The position numbers were made by a program, and so were the translations under genes. A model generated the notes under the pieces. That model saw only the letters and a program-made list of their open reading frames with translations, did no database searches and was not told the DNA's origin. From Blakeslea trispora (Eukaryota > Mucoromycota > Mucoromycetes > Mucorales > Choanephoraceae), in NCBI GenBank assembly GCA_025331445.1, contig JAIWNE010000007.1, forward strand, positions 310,001 through 374,000: a stretch of DNA of 64,000 bases. Reading direction: 5' to 3'. Of the stretch, positions 1 to 10,949 are shown piece by piece (position 1 is the first letter of the stretch; each line of letters starts with the position of its first letter).

Positions 1-2
1 GA

Positions 3-1923
3 AAATTCAGTAACACAAAATCACAGGACTCTCATGAGCAGCGAAGAAAAAAAGTAAAGGCCGTTTTAGGAGAGAAAAATGCGAATTATATTGAATTCCG
101 TACTCGTGAAATTGTCAAGGTGAGCCAAAAGTCAATGAAAGAACAAAAGAAACATGTTCTGATGTTGGATCCACAGCTTCAAAAAGTGTATTTCGGCAAA
201 TGCTCAGAATATGCTAGTCTTCAGCAACAGATACTGATTTCTTCGCATGATGACAACGCATCTATCGCAAGTAACAGCCCTTTGATGATTGATGGTCGTT
301 CAAGCCCTCAGATGATTAGATCATCTTCAGACGAGCCCAGAATTTCTAACGATAGCATGCGAGACGACAACTCAATTACTTCTTCGTTACACGAGACGTC
401 CTCTACGCCCCATAATAAGAAGAATAGCATGGCTGGATTTATTATTCAAATGAGGTCACAACTTGCAAATGCAGCAGCAGGAGACCCTTCAAAACAGACA
501 GCTCGGGCTAACAAGTTAAAAAAAGAAATTGCTGATGCGGGTATGCTAATATAGACCAATTGATTGGAACATGTGGATGCTTATTGTTGGTAAAATAGAT
601 CAAGAATATAGACAAGGTATTCGTGTATTAGAATTCCTGCGCAAAAAGCAAATTGAAACTGCTGTACATGCAATGAGAGTAAGTGAGTTATGTCTCTTAT
701 TTCAAATTTCTTTTATAATTCATTTCTTTTCTTTTTTTTTTTTGAATCAGCATGTAGAAGCTATTTTGTTGGCAAAATCAGATATGGTTAAAGCAACTAT
801 GATCACTATTTGCAAACAGCAAGAGGATACCTTATCCAATGAATTAAATGTAGGGAAAAAAAAAGCTAAATCAAATGTTTCTTTTTTTAACAGCAGCTAA
901 TTTGTTTTGATTTAATTAGGTGTTAAACCAGATGTTTGATTTGGTCGCCAAGATTGACGGTAAAAAGGACACCGAGCGCTTTTTCATAGAATACGAAAAG
1001 CTATCGTTTGTCAAACCAAAGCCTATTTTTTACGACAATTACTACTATGGCCGTTGTAAAGAAATACTGTTTGGATCTAATCTCAACGAATATGCAGTGG
1101 AGCACAATCGAACAATACCTCTGTTAATAACCAAATGTATTCACTCAGTTGAAAAAATGGGCGGATTAGAAAAGGAGGGCATCTATAGAATATCAGGCAG
1201 ACAGAGCAATGTTGAGCAATTGAAAATTGAATTTGAAAGAAATGAAGAGTCAGTGGATCTAGCAGAGTCGAAATTTGACGTATTCACTATCGCAGCTGTG
1301 TTGAAGATCTACTTGCGCGAACTTAAGCAACCTATTTTCAATATAAGCATGCAAGAGCGTATTGAGTATTCTAGTAAGTTATTGGAGGATAAAAAGGAAG
1401 CTCTGATCACTCATTCCTTCCTTTTTTTTTTAGAAATTAGTGAAGACAGTAAGCGTGCAACGATCTTACAGAACATGTTGGCAAAACTTTCTCAGCCACA
1501 GAGAGACACACTACATGCGGTGATAGCTCATTTAGCAAAGTAAAGTTATATTTGACTAATTTCTATGAAATGACTATTAAGTATATATGCATTATATGTA
1601 GAGTCCAAGACAAGTCACACATCAACAAGATGACCTTGAAGAACCTATCTGTCATATTCACACCAGCACTCTTCCACGATCATAATCAAGCAGAGAATGC
1701 AGGTGAGTGGTATTCTGACAAGGTGTTAGAAGATCTTGTTTTGAGGCACGACATGCTTTTTGCTGGAGCTCAAAGCCAAATCGAAAAGCTTGAGATACCA
1801 ACAACAACTGCGGCACAAGAGGCAGAAAAGCAGCTTTTGAATGATTCGGCAGCACTAAATGTCAGTTTATCCAAGACTCAAAAACGTCTTTCAGCGATCA
1901 ATATACAGCATTCTCTAAAATAG
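3..1923 (+). CDS. F-BAR / RhoGAP domain protein, 5' partial (Rgd1-like)
   Basis: Predicted GTPase-activating protein for Rho-type GTPases at curved plasma membrane. The frame is open from base 3 with no start, so the N-terminus lies upstream of the window. Exons that keep one frame: <3-540, 599-678, 751-849, 920-1373, 1434-1539, 1602-1923. The first three encode a helical stretch like the end of an F-BAR domain (ADADQEYRQGIRVLEFLRKK), interrupted by a Ser-rich insert. Exon 4 starts the RhoGAP domain, with the arginine-finger motif EKEGIYRISG and the later LKIYLRELKQP. Exon 6 ends it with NLSVIFTPALF. A short C-terminal tail follows, with no SH3 or other domain. The order F-BAR then RhoGAP is that of yeast Rgd1; other fungal F-BAR/RhoGAPs cannot be excluded. 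The RhoGAP call is firm, the F-BAR call is moderate. Confidence 0.85.
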
Positions 1924-2994
1924 ATATCGGAAGGAACGTCTTGATTCTTTGCTGACTCACTCTCTTTTTGGCACAAAAAATACATCGCAACAATAATGAA
2001 ATGTTTACTTCTCTTCCAAGTATTCTATTTTTCTATGTAACATTGAAACGGCAAGATTTCATTCTTGATCAATTGGCCATAGAAATCTATAACAATAGCT
2101 CATGACCTTAATGAATGTGGGGGAAAGGGGGGGGGGATTTATAAGTGTTGATTCCATAAACAGCATGTACTCAGCCTTAGAGCTACAATAGTCGCTTTAT
2201 TTGACAGTGTTCATATTATTGAGAAATGTACTCTTGTATTAATCATACTATTAAATTGAATGGAATTTTAGGGCTTGAAGCGATTATAAATCAAAGGATT
2301 GCTGCTCTTGTACCAAGCATTTCTTAAATCGAACGAATACTGTAAAAAATCGCAAGTTTGTTTTATTCTTCTGATGAGTTCAAGAAAGTCTTCAAATCGG
2401 AAACAAGTACAGCATTTGGTAAAGAAACTTTCTTCATTTCAAGCATTGAAAGGATAAGAAAAAACATTCTTGTTATAACCCAATGTGTCTTGGTCGAAAA
2501 CCTTGCGAATTTTGTATTTTGTTTAAAGGATTTGATCAAAGCAAAAAGCAAAGAAGAGAGCAAAAACCAATTTCTTTTTTTTTCTGTGCGTCTGTTAGCA
2601 AACTGCATGAATTCATTATCGTTAAGCTAACACAAGTAATGCTTCATTGTTTGATAATACAGAAACAGGTTGCAAATTCTTTTGTGACAGTGCATCTCTC
2701 TCTTTCAAAGTAAGTCCATCGAGATAGATAGTCTTCCAGACATTGACCCTTTTGATCAAGTGCTCTTATTCAACGTTCTTCTTTTTTCCTTACAGCTGGC
2801 TCAAAGGGTGTTAGCATTTATTTGACAATTTATGTTTAGCCGGTAAGTCACCAGGCAATTCCTTGAAATTTAATGTGTCTCACTGTTGTCTTCTTATGAA
2901 CACTTAGTAATTGTATTGAAGGGCTTAGCTGACTATCTTTACCTGTCTTTTGGTTGTTCATTTTAACTATGCTTTTATTCAAGTTTTGATCCTA
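1924..2994. other. Gene-free AT-rich stretch
   Basis: About 1.07 kb between the RhoGAP gene and repeat copy A. It holds a G-run near 2130 and many short frames that overlap on both strands without splice logic or recognisable protein. A very degenerate end-pair resembling the MITE described at 12097 may lie at 2186-2287. No gene seen. Confidence 0.6.
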
Positions 2995-4190
2995 ATAAGG
3001 TTTTGGTCAAAAGTACCTTTTTTTTTGTTCCTCCGCATAATTTCGGTGTTGGCTATGTGTTACTGCAATTGTAGAGGAGTTCTATATCCAAAGTCATTAG
3101 CTGCATAATAAAGCAAGCTCTTTCATGTTGTCAATTCCCCTTTACTCTCTATTGTATCAGCTATACAAAGAAAGAGAGAGAGAGAGAAAAAGAAAGAAAG
3201 AAAGAAGCCAACAATACATGTTGAGTGATGTGCTACGTCATCATTGTGCTTATCATTATGATTGGTTTTGAGAAAATAGGGAGGAGGAGGCAATTTTCAT
3301 ATAGGGGAAAAAAAAAATTCGCCCTATTTTTCTTTTTTTTCTCTTCAAGGGCAAGGTGATTCTTGCTATCGCACAGACTGAGGTAGCTCGTTACTGTTTC
3401 TTCAGTAATGCACAGTTGCAAGAGAGACCGGCGTGAATGACATCTTTTCGATAGACGCGTTGGCTGCTGTTATGTTTGAAAGGGTGCCCTCCTGATTTCG
3501 TAGCAGTGTTGGACTTTCTCTTTTGCTGATCTCTTTCTCCCTTCTCGCATGACTATTCTTTTGCTTTTTAGTCCCCTTCAGTGAGGGAGCAGTAGAGAAT
3601 AAGAGAGCTAGGAGTTGGAGTTAAAGGGGAGGATACTCTCACTCAGGATGTGACAGCTTCACTTTTTTTCTTTCTTTCTTTCTTTCTTTTTCGTTAGAGA
3701 GAGTTAGAGGGAGAGAGAGAGAGTGATGCCTGGACGTATGCTGGCTACCCTAGTCAAGTGAGAGCTATGGTTCTTTGAGCTATGGTTCTTTACTAGGCAG
3801 GTTCAGACGTGGATATTAGAAGCAATTCGGGGAGTGCTTATGGAAGATGAAGAGCGGGGAGGGTACCCCTAGCATACAAGTTATGTTTTCTTCATACGAA
3901 ATATGACACTCTTTTTCCTTTCGAGTCTTTGACATATGCGACACTTTGAGGGTATTGGTTACCTTTGCTTTCATTGCTTGTCGACAACCCCTAGGGATCC
4001 TCAGTAGGACGTTGGTATGGTCTTCCCCTGTTTTACCTTACGAGGTCACTCAGGCGGTATCTCGCACCGTGAGCTAGAGAAGAGGGTAGATTGAAGTCAA
4101 CCTCCACGATTGGTTACCCTTGGAAACAGTTGTAATAAACTGGCTAATAGACTTCTAACATTATGTTGTTATAAATCCAATAAATAAACA
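2995..4190 (+). repeat. Dispersed ~1.2 kb repeat, copy A (possible solo LTR)
   Basis: Nearly the same sequence occurs in reverse orientation at 53082-54260. The best-conserved part is about 3026-4156, including a shared internal doubling of GAGCTATGGTTCTTT near 3762-3792. The copies differ in a CT/GA-rich patch near 3130-3220 and fade at both edges. The element could start TGTT at 3026 and end AATAAACA at 4190, which would suit a solo LTR with its own polyadenylation signal, but no matching target-site duplication was found. No protein is encoded; a short reverse-strand frame at 3233-3421 is shared by both copies but is low-complexity. Confidence 0.75.
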
Positions 4191-6074
4191 CTTGTTATAA
4201 AATCTTACTTTTCTCTTTTTTTTTTACTTAACTTTTTCTTTTTGCTCGCTAAAGATGCATTTCTTGATCACTTAATTTTGTTGAATGAATTAGAGTTCAA
4301 TCAATTCAGTAAATTGTGCCTACATTCAATAAGCATTCTACTGACTGACACTAGGTTGCTCGATTACTGTTACTCTTATGTGATCAACCTGTCTAAATCT
4401 ACTGCTTGATCAAACCTAATCTCTACCTGACTTGGATGGAATGATGAACATCCTCTACATACTCTATTATGCTTATCAATTGCTTCATGATCCATCCTCA
4501 AGATTCATGCATATATTTCCAGCCCTTTATCTCTCTCATATAATAGTGCTTTAACAAGGTGTGCTTTTGTTTGAGAAGCACTCTACTGATCTCATACATG
4601 TTTACATAGTCAAGGCTTATTCTTCTTACTTGATAGTATGTGCTACTCTCAGTCCTTTTTCTCTCTCAGTAATTGCATTATGGTCAGTAAGATGATTAAA
4701 CAACATAGTAAAGAGGGTGTGACGATGATTGATAGTGAACCTCTCATTTACTCTTACTCACTCACTCACTCACTCTCACAGAAGAAAGATGGATCTTTCA
4801 TTGCTTTACATGTTTCTCCACGTGATACATTCATTGTACTATTTCGGATAGGCAAGAATGGTTGAATCAAAGTATGTCATATCTGCTTTACATGCTCTTT
4901 CGTCCCCTCCCATAGACTCAGATTAGTCTGTACTCATTGCAACATGTACAATACTATGATAGCCCTTTGTTGCTCTCATCAGTACATTTGATCACGGAAT
5001 TGTATCCGTATCCGTATCCGTATCCGTATCCATATCCATATCCATATCCATATCCATATCCATATCCATATCCGTATCCGTATCCGTATCCGGCATATTC
5101 ACTAGGGCTGCAATCACATGCTGTCAAACTACTTGAACAAAAGCCTTCCTCATCACTTGGCTGTGCTGCATCTTCCTCAAATGTTCCTCATATGCTCCTC
5201 ACACTGCTATATTTGCCACACTGTTTCTGATCCTCGTCTTTCTCCTCCACCGCATTTCATAGATAATTGTATATTGATGCAGGGTAACGCAGACAGAGTT
5301 CAACACAAGTCAAAAGCATATGATTGAATGTGCTATACTCTGGTGCTATGTTGATCATCGACGATTTGGCAGATAGTTTTATACTGAGATAATTCAGCCA
5401 TCCTTTGGACCATCCTTTGGACCATCTATCAACTTCCTCTTCCTCTCTTTCTCCATCGTGCAATGCAATACAACAGGATACTGTATCGCTCGTTGTACCG
5501 GCTATCTCTATTTCCTTTTTCGTCTTCTTTTTCCTCTGCTCTTTCTCCCTTGTTTCTCGAGCAACCTCGATCCAATCCTTCATTCTGCAGCTTGACCCTC
5601 AACTCTCTGAGCCTGTATGCTTGCTGACTGAACACGCTATTCCTGCTACTGAGAGCCTGTCAATCTTCCATGTCTATTTTCCGTGTCTAAGCCTCCAATC
5701 AACACTCAGGCTTACCAGCTAAAAATAGATGTTGCACAGGTTAAAAGAAAGAAAGAAAAAAAGGGCCGTAGAATAGATTGCAACAGATACTTTGGTGATT
5801 GAACAGCAACAACAACCAAAATACAAAGCAGGCGTATATGCACCTTTATTTCGAGCTACTGTTTAAACGATAAGTCAAACGAAGCAAAACAGAATAAAAA
5901 GCATAGCTCTCTTTTCATTCAATCACTCTGCGTCTGTCAATACAAGTTACCGGTTCTTTTCTCTTTTTTTGCACTAACCAGTTATTCTACGCGTCTTTAT
6001 TTTGCATCTCGGTATATATCAACAATACTAGTGTTGGTAACAATAGTCGGCACTGACAACGATGGATACAACGA
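4191..6074. other. Gene-free stretch with CT-rich tracts
   Basis: No gene supported. It contains CT-rich tracts (about 5430-5560) that create mirrored open frames on both strands, a CACT repeat near 4760, and the hexamer array at 5003-5092. Confidence 0.6.
5003..5092 (+). repeat. Hexamer microsatellite (TATCCG/TATCCA)15
   Basis: Fifteen perfect 6-bp units in blocks: four TATCCG, seven TATCCA, four TATCCG. The array ends abruptly at TATCCGG. Read as protein one frame gives Tyr-Pro repeats, but no credible gene surrounds it. Confidence 0.95.
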
Positions 6075-6083
6075 AATAAAATA

Positions 6084-6174
6084 GGTAAACACTCCGTCCA
6101 CTCCAATGTCCACTCCCTTCAGACACCCCACTCATTTTTTTTCTTTTGTCCACTCCCTCCAGACACCCCACTTT
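6084..6174 (+). repeat. Left terminal inverted repeat of the MULE
   Basis: 91 bp, identical to the reverse complement of 10028-10118. It contains two tandem copies of a module made of GTCCACTCCCT plus CAGACACCCCACT, which could be transposase-binding sites. Confidence 0.95.
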
Positions 6175-6282
6175 CTTTTTCTTGTTGACATTTCTTGTCA
6201 GGATAGTAATTATTTTTCTCTCCCCCCATCTTTTTTAAATGTCAAATACGCCTTAGTAAATCTGAAAGATATCTTTATAATT

Positions 6283-9200
6283 TTATTCTAAGTAAATATA
6301 AGTGGGCGCTTCTAATTTTTTTGGTTGCTTAGGGAACTGGCGCCACTTGTTCCAGTATGTTTCGTATTCTTTAAGTTTTCCCTCAATTCTGAGGTAGTAA
6401 TTGTATACTGGTGGGAGATTTGATTGGTTAATACCAAGCCTGATTGCATACCAATGGACATTATGACCGTTTTGGATATGAATGGCAACAGGCTTGGATT
6501 TTGATTTGGGAACATTTAATGGCAGGTAGGTGATAGCAGGATTAATTCCTGGATGCTCTTGTTCAGCAGAAGGGTAAATACAAACAGGAATAGAATAGGT
6601 GTCTGCAACCAGTTGAGCACAGTCAGGCCCGTAGAACCACTCAGGCATTTCTTTCTTATCTAGCCCTGTTGCAACAACTGTCCGAAGTCTTTCAACATCA
6701 AAGTTTGGAAAGTACTTCCTGTAACTGTCTTTGATGTTTTCCAAAGTCTTCAACATTTTGGATCTGACTTCCAGATACTGGTCCCCATCCACGTATTTAG
6801 AGCCGCTTCTGTCCACCAAGAAGGCAACTGCTCTAAAACCACAGTTACCATCCCCTAAGGGATTGAGGTAATCAGTAACTTCGGATTCCTTGATTGATGG
6901 ACTGAGGATGCTAGTGATTGAAGGCGGAAGATTGCCTCGCGAGCGCTTGGTTTGAGGTAAAGGGCTTTCGTAAACGAAATCATCTTTACCATAGCTTGCC
7001 TCTGAGGCTTTTCTTTTCTTGCCCTTGGCTTCTATTTTTGAAGCGCAATTATTATTTAGTTTTAGAATAGAAATGATTATATTTGAGCATTACCTTCATC
7101 TTTCTTCGCCTGTTGTTTTTTTTCTCGTTTAGCGACTTCTTTCAATTCTTCTTTTTCTTTTTCCAAAGAGAACTCATAGTGAGTTTTTCTTCTTTTCGTA
7201 TTCTTTGGTCGTCCTCTAACACTGACTTTTCTTCGAGGAGGAAGCACCTTCTCGATTCTTCTTTCTTCAATGCTTCTCATGCACTTTTCAACACTTTCTT
7301 CTAATCTTCTTTGATCTTGGATAGATTCCAAAGAACTGTGAAGATCAATGAGCTCGTTAGCCAAGTTCATGATGATGGCCTTTCTTGAAGCACCGACCAC
7401 GAATCCCTTCTTCGGTTCATCACTACGAGTGACTCTGTCACTGTCATTGGTAGCATCAATAACTGCACAGTCGTCATCGTCATTCTCTTCATCTGTTAGC
7501 CACATTTCTTCATCTTCATCAACAATTGCTTCTAATAAAAAAGTGTTATCTTGTATTGTTATTATGCGTCAGTCTTCATTTACCTTTCGTCTTCAAACAA
7601 ATCTCATCTTCTAATTCTTCCAAGTCATCTTGTGTATGCATTTTGGAAGCAAAATAATCTAAAAGATATTAGATACATATTTATACATTTGTAGATATAA
7701 ACTTACCTTCTTCACCTTCATCAAAGTTGAATCGCCATCTACGCGGAAACATACTTAAAGGAACTTGGTTCTTTTCCAAGCTCAAAATGTGCTTGCAAGG
7801 AAGGTTATATTGCAACCGAACCGAGCACAAGCAAGCTTTATAGCTGATTGGGGTCTCAGCTGAACGAATTTTAACGAGTTCGTTAAAAACTTTCCCAATA
7901 GCAAAGGAATGAACCTTTTGGACCAAAGGGAGCAACATCTTAAACAGGTCTTCTTCCTGACAGTAATATCCTCTGTACGAGAACATTTCTCGGCCTTTCT
8001 TGCTTTCAGCTTCTCTTGCCTAAATGTAATGAATTAGTTAAAGAAAGCATTGCCAGCAGATTAAAAATAGGTACCCTTTGTCTGTACCATTGATCAATTT
8101 TTTCAGTGACCATCACAATAGTACCAGATGAAGACTTAATAAATCTCTTTAAAGAAGAGTGGCTGCCTTCTACTCTGTTTGAAGAGCGGTTTTCAAAATG
8201 AGGAAGTTTGTAAGTATGGAAGGCTGTCCATTTTTCAGCTTCTTCCATTTTGCTATTTAAATCAAAGTTAGTGACTTTAACTTGATAGAAAGTAGATTTA
8301 CCTTTCAATGAAATCAATTGCTTTTTTCTTGCCGTCTTCACTCACATAAACCAATGGAGCTTGGCTGCCATCATCAAGCTGCTTCAGGTTTTTCTTAAAT
8401 ATTCAAAACCTCGTTTAGACATCATTCAGCTTATTTACTGATCGCTTACCTTTTCTCCCTCAGAAAAAATATCTGGCTGATTGACAAAAAGTTCCTTCAG
8501 CGAGCGAACTGCAACTACCATTTCTTCACGAGTAATCGCTTTCAATGCAACTTCTTGATATCGCATCTGGATCTCTTGTCGAATGCGATCTCTTCGGTCT
8601 TTGTCTTTTTCAACAACACACTCCATTAGCTTCGCCTCAAGTCTTTTTTGCATATGCACATAACATAAAATGTTATGTGTTTGAGGAAAGACTGGAAATG
8701 GCATTTTTCAATGCTTGCTCATTGTCGGTGGTAATCGTCTGAGGTCCTTGGTTCTCTTCAGGCCAAGTGATTTTTTTGAGGCAGTCAAGCACCCATTTGT
8801 ACTGGGTGTTGTCCTCTTCGCTGATAAATGCACCAGCAACCTCAAAAGTTACGAGGGTATTAGGCTTAATGCCTTCGACACTACTAGTGCCAACAATGTT
8901 GACAAATGTCAACTTGTGAGCATTGATCTTGTAAGTAGCATCAATGACCAAGTTTTCAGGCATGTTCTTAGCACGCTCAATGTTTGACTTAAGTGCAAAG
9001 AAAACAGCACTGATTCTTTTGTCATTGTCAACGTTGTAGAATACTTCGTATCCTTTGTTCTGTAGGCCGATGACATATTCATACATCATCTTACTACGCT
9101 GGGTGTTGAAGTAGCGATACTGAAGATTTTCTAAATCTTTTTTAGTGACGTTGAGCACTTTATCAGAAATCAAGTTTTGATAAACGCTGCTAGCATTCAT

Positions 9201-9611
9201 TCCAGTCTTGAAGTAGCCATAAATCTTCTCTTCAAGTTCAGCAGACATTTTTCTGTTGATGCTGTAGTTGGTTGGGTCTTCTGAGATACTGTGATTGTGC
9301 TGACCTTGAGAGTTGCTGACAATCCATTTCTGAATCATTGCATCAAAACGAAAGTTGATGAAAACACCGCAAAGCATTTTCTGGCTTTTGGTATCTTTAA
9401 AGGGATCATTTCTGTCGGATCTGATGCGCTTCTTGCCACCATGCTTACATATGTAGTTGATGGCTGTTGGCTTGGATGTCTTGATACTCATGACAACGTT
9501 GAATTCCTTTCCGAATCGACGAATATCATCGTAGATTTCGCTTTTGTTGCTGTATTTCTTGCTTACAATCGTGTTGAAGAAAGTTGAATGAGTTTGAATA
9601 TCTTGGGTCAT
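6283..9611 (-). CDS. MULE transposase fused to a C-terminal OTU cysteine protease (possible frameshift)
   Basis: Transposase predicted to cut and move the enclosing element. Exons on the reverse strand: 9611-8450, 8393-8302, 8252-8076, 8019-7707, 7658-7584, 7531-7094, 7031-6283, about 1,000 residues. The N-terminus has a FAR1/WRKY-like zinc fold (Cys55, Cys81, His105, His107). The DDE core shows NLVIDATYK (Asp224) and ITTDNEQAL (Asp296), with the Glu in SNRVEGSHSSLK. A SWIM zinc finger (CLCSVRLQYNLPCKHIL) follows, then a charged linker with nuclear-localisation-like RGRPKNTKRRK. The last exon encodes an OTU-type peptidase: GDGNCGFRA gives the catalytic Cys and NGHNVHWY the catalytic His. Near 8686-8692 the frame must shift by one to continue into the FPQTH motif, so the copy is either damaged, mis-sequenced or uses frameshifting. 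Confidence 0.88.
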
Positions 9612-10027
9612 TTTGTTAGTAGAGGGAAGAAAAAGTTTTTTTTACAGTTGGTGTCAAAATATGTCTATTTTCTGATAAAAAAATATCTGAGTTAATGTTT
9701 AGAGTTGACATGACCATTGAGAGCCAACAAAGAGAAATAAAAAAGATACAATATACATCCCCTTTTCTATTTATTTTTTGATTCAATCAGAATAATCTCT
9801 CGGTACAAGAATAAATAGATAAAATGCACAGTTATAAGAGCATATGTTAATCTTTTCAAGTTTCTATAAAGCTTTCTCCTGGATTACTATGCTTTTTCCT
9901 TTTCAAGAAGTGAACTCAAAACTACCAGATTGGACTTCAAAAGTAAACAATGGGGGGTCAATACTATCAGGATTAAACAGAGAATTACTAAAAAAAGATG
10001 GAGTGTCTCTAGGGAGCGGACAAAACA

Positions 10028-10118
10028 AAAGTGGGGTGTCTGGAGGGAGTGGACAAAAGAAAAAAAATGAGTGGGGTGTCTGAAGGGAGTGGACATTGGA
10101 GTGGACGGAGTGTTTACC
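10028..10118 (-). repeat. Right terminal inverted repeat of the MULE
   Basis: 91-bp perfect inverted match to the left end. Just inside it, at about 9998-10023, lies a third, diverged copy of the internal module, so this end carries three modules in a row. Confidence 0.95.
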
Positions 10119-10800
10119 AATAAAATAATAAAATTCCAAAATCTCTTGAATCGGGTTCGCTGCTTAAAACCCTTAGTTCTCCTTCCATTTTGTGTCACAC
10201 TTGACTTGCATTGATTGGAATAGAACAGGCCAGGCTTTGCAATCAGTCTGGATAGCCCATTTACTAAACATGAGAGAGTAAACAGACTAGACTGTAGCTA
10301 CCAGTGCTGTTGTAAACTTTATGCGCAAAACTATCCAGACATGAACATGAATATGGACTGGCTTAGTTGGTTGGATAGATAAAGCTAGATACAGCGCTGA
10401 TACAATACTATTACAATGTCGAAATAAGTAAGGCTGGACAAAGAACTTGATCTGAAAAGAGGTACTGGAAATTGTTTGCATTGGCAGCTATCAAACAATC
10501 GATTTGAAACATAGGTGGCTTCTTAACCATACAAGTCTCTGTACAAAAGACTGTAACAAAGTACTGTTATTGCCTACAGCTTGATCTGTTCGCATTATAG
10601 TCTTGAGGCTGTCCTAGTTTAAACCACAGAAATAAATATAGACGACACTGTAAAAACTGCCCTCAACAAATTACTAAATTGAAGAGAAGAAAAAGAAATA
10701 TAAGCAAACACGAAATGAAAGAAAGTTTAGGTATAATGTATATTTTCTTTTTTATTAATTATAAATGTTATTAATCTAGAAAAGGGCACCAAGTGCCCCC

Positions 10801-10949
10801 TTCTCCCCTAACCCCAACAGATTCAGCAGAGGTATTATTAACATGCCTATAGAGAACGTACATCCCGTTCATCTTGTCCCCTTAGCCCAACAAACTCAGC
10901 AGAGGTGTCATGACACATGCCTATAGAGAACGACCATCCCGTTCATCTT
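10801..10949 (+). repeat. Two tandem copies of a ~74-bp unit
   Basis: Units at 10801-10875 and 10876-10949 share CAGCAGAGGT, ATGCCTATAGAGAACG and CATCCCGTTCATCTT. The shared GAACG...CGTTC pair can fold into a small stem-loop in each copy. Origin unknown. Confidence 0.8.

Larger units (their letters stand above)
6075..10127. mobile_element. Mutator-like (MULE) DNA transposon, complete, with 9-bp target duplication
   Basis: The element runs 6084-10118 (4,035 bp). Its ends are perfect 91-bp terminal inverted repeats (6084-6174 and 10028-10118) beginning GGTAAACACTCC. It is flanked by the direct repeat AATAAAATA at 6075-6083 and 10119-10127, the 9-bp duplication typical of Mutator elements. Inside is one reverse-strand gene (6283-9611) encoding a MULE transposase with an OTU protease domain. 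Identical termini and an intact target duplication point to recent insertion. A possible frameshift in the gene leaves open whether this copy is still autonomous. Confidence 0.95.

Noticed and set aside
2186..2287. Possible third, highly degenerate copy of the CAGTAG-type MITE (TACAATAGTCGCTTTATTT ... AAGCGATTATAA).
   Set aside because: Ends resemble the MITE but the interior does not, and no TA duplication is clear. Chance similarity in AT-rich DNA is likely.
3233..3421. Short reverse-strand frame also present at 53844-54032.
   Set aside because: Conserved only because the whole 1.2 kb repeat is duplicated. The frame crosses A/T runs that differ slightly between copies.
4937..5230. Open frame encoding a Tyr-Pro repeat protein over the hexamer array.
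   Set aside because: The frame exists only because the hexamer lacks stops. There is no homologous flank, start context or splice partner.
5257..5722. Overlapping frames on both strands rich in Ser/Phe or Glu/Arg.
   Set aside because: They mirror each other over a CT-rich tract, the usual artefact of low-complexity DNA.
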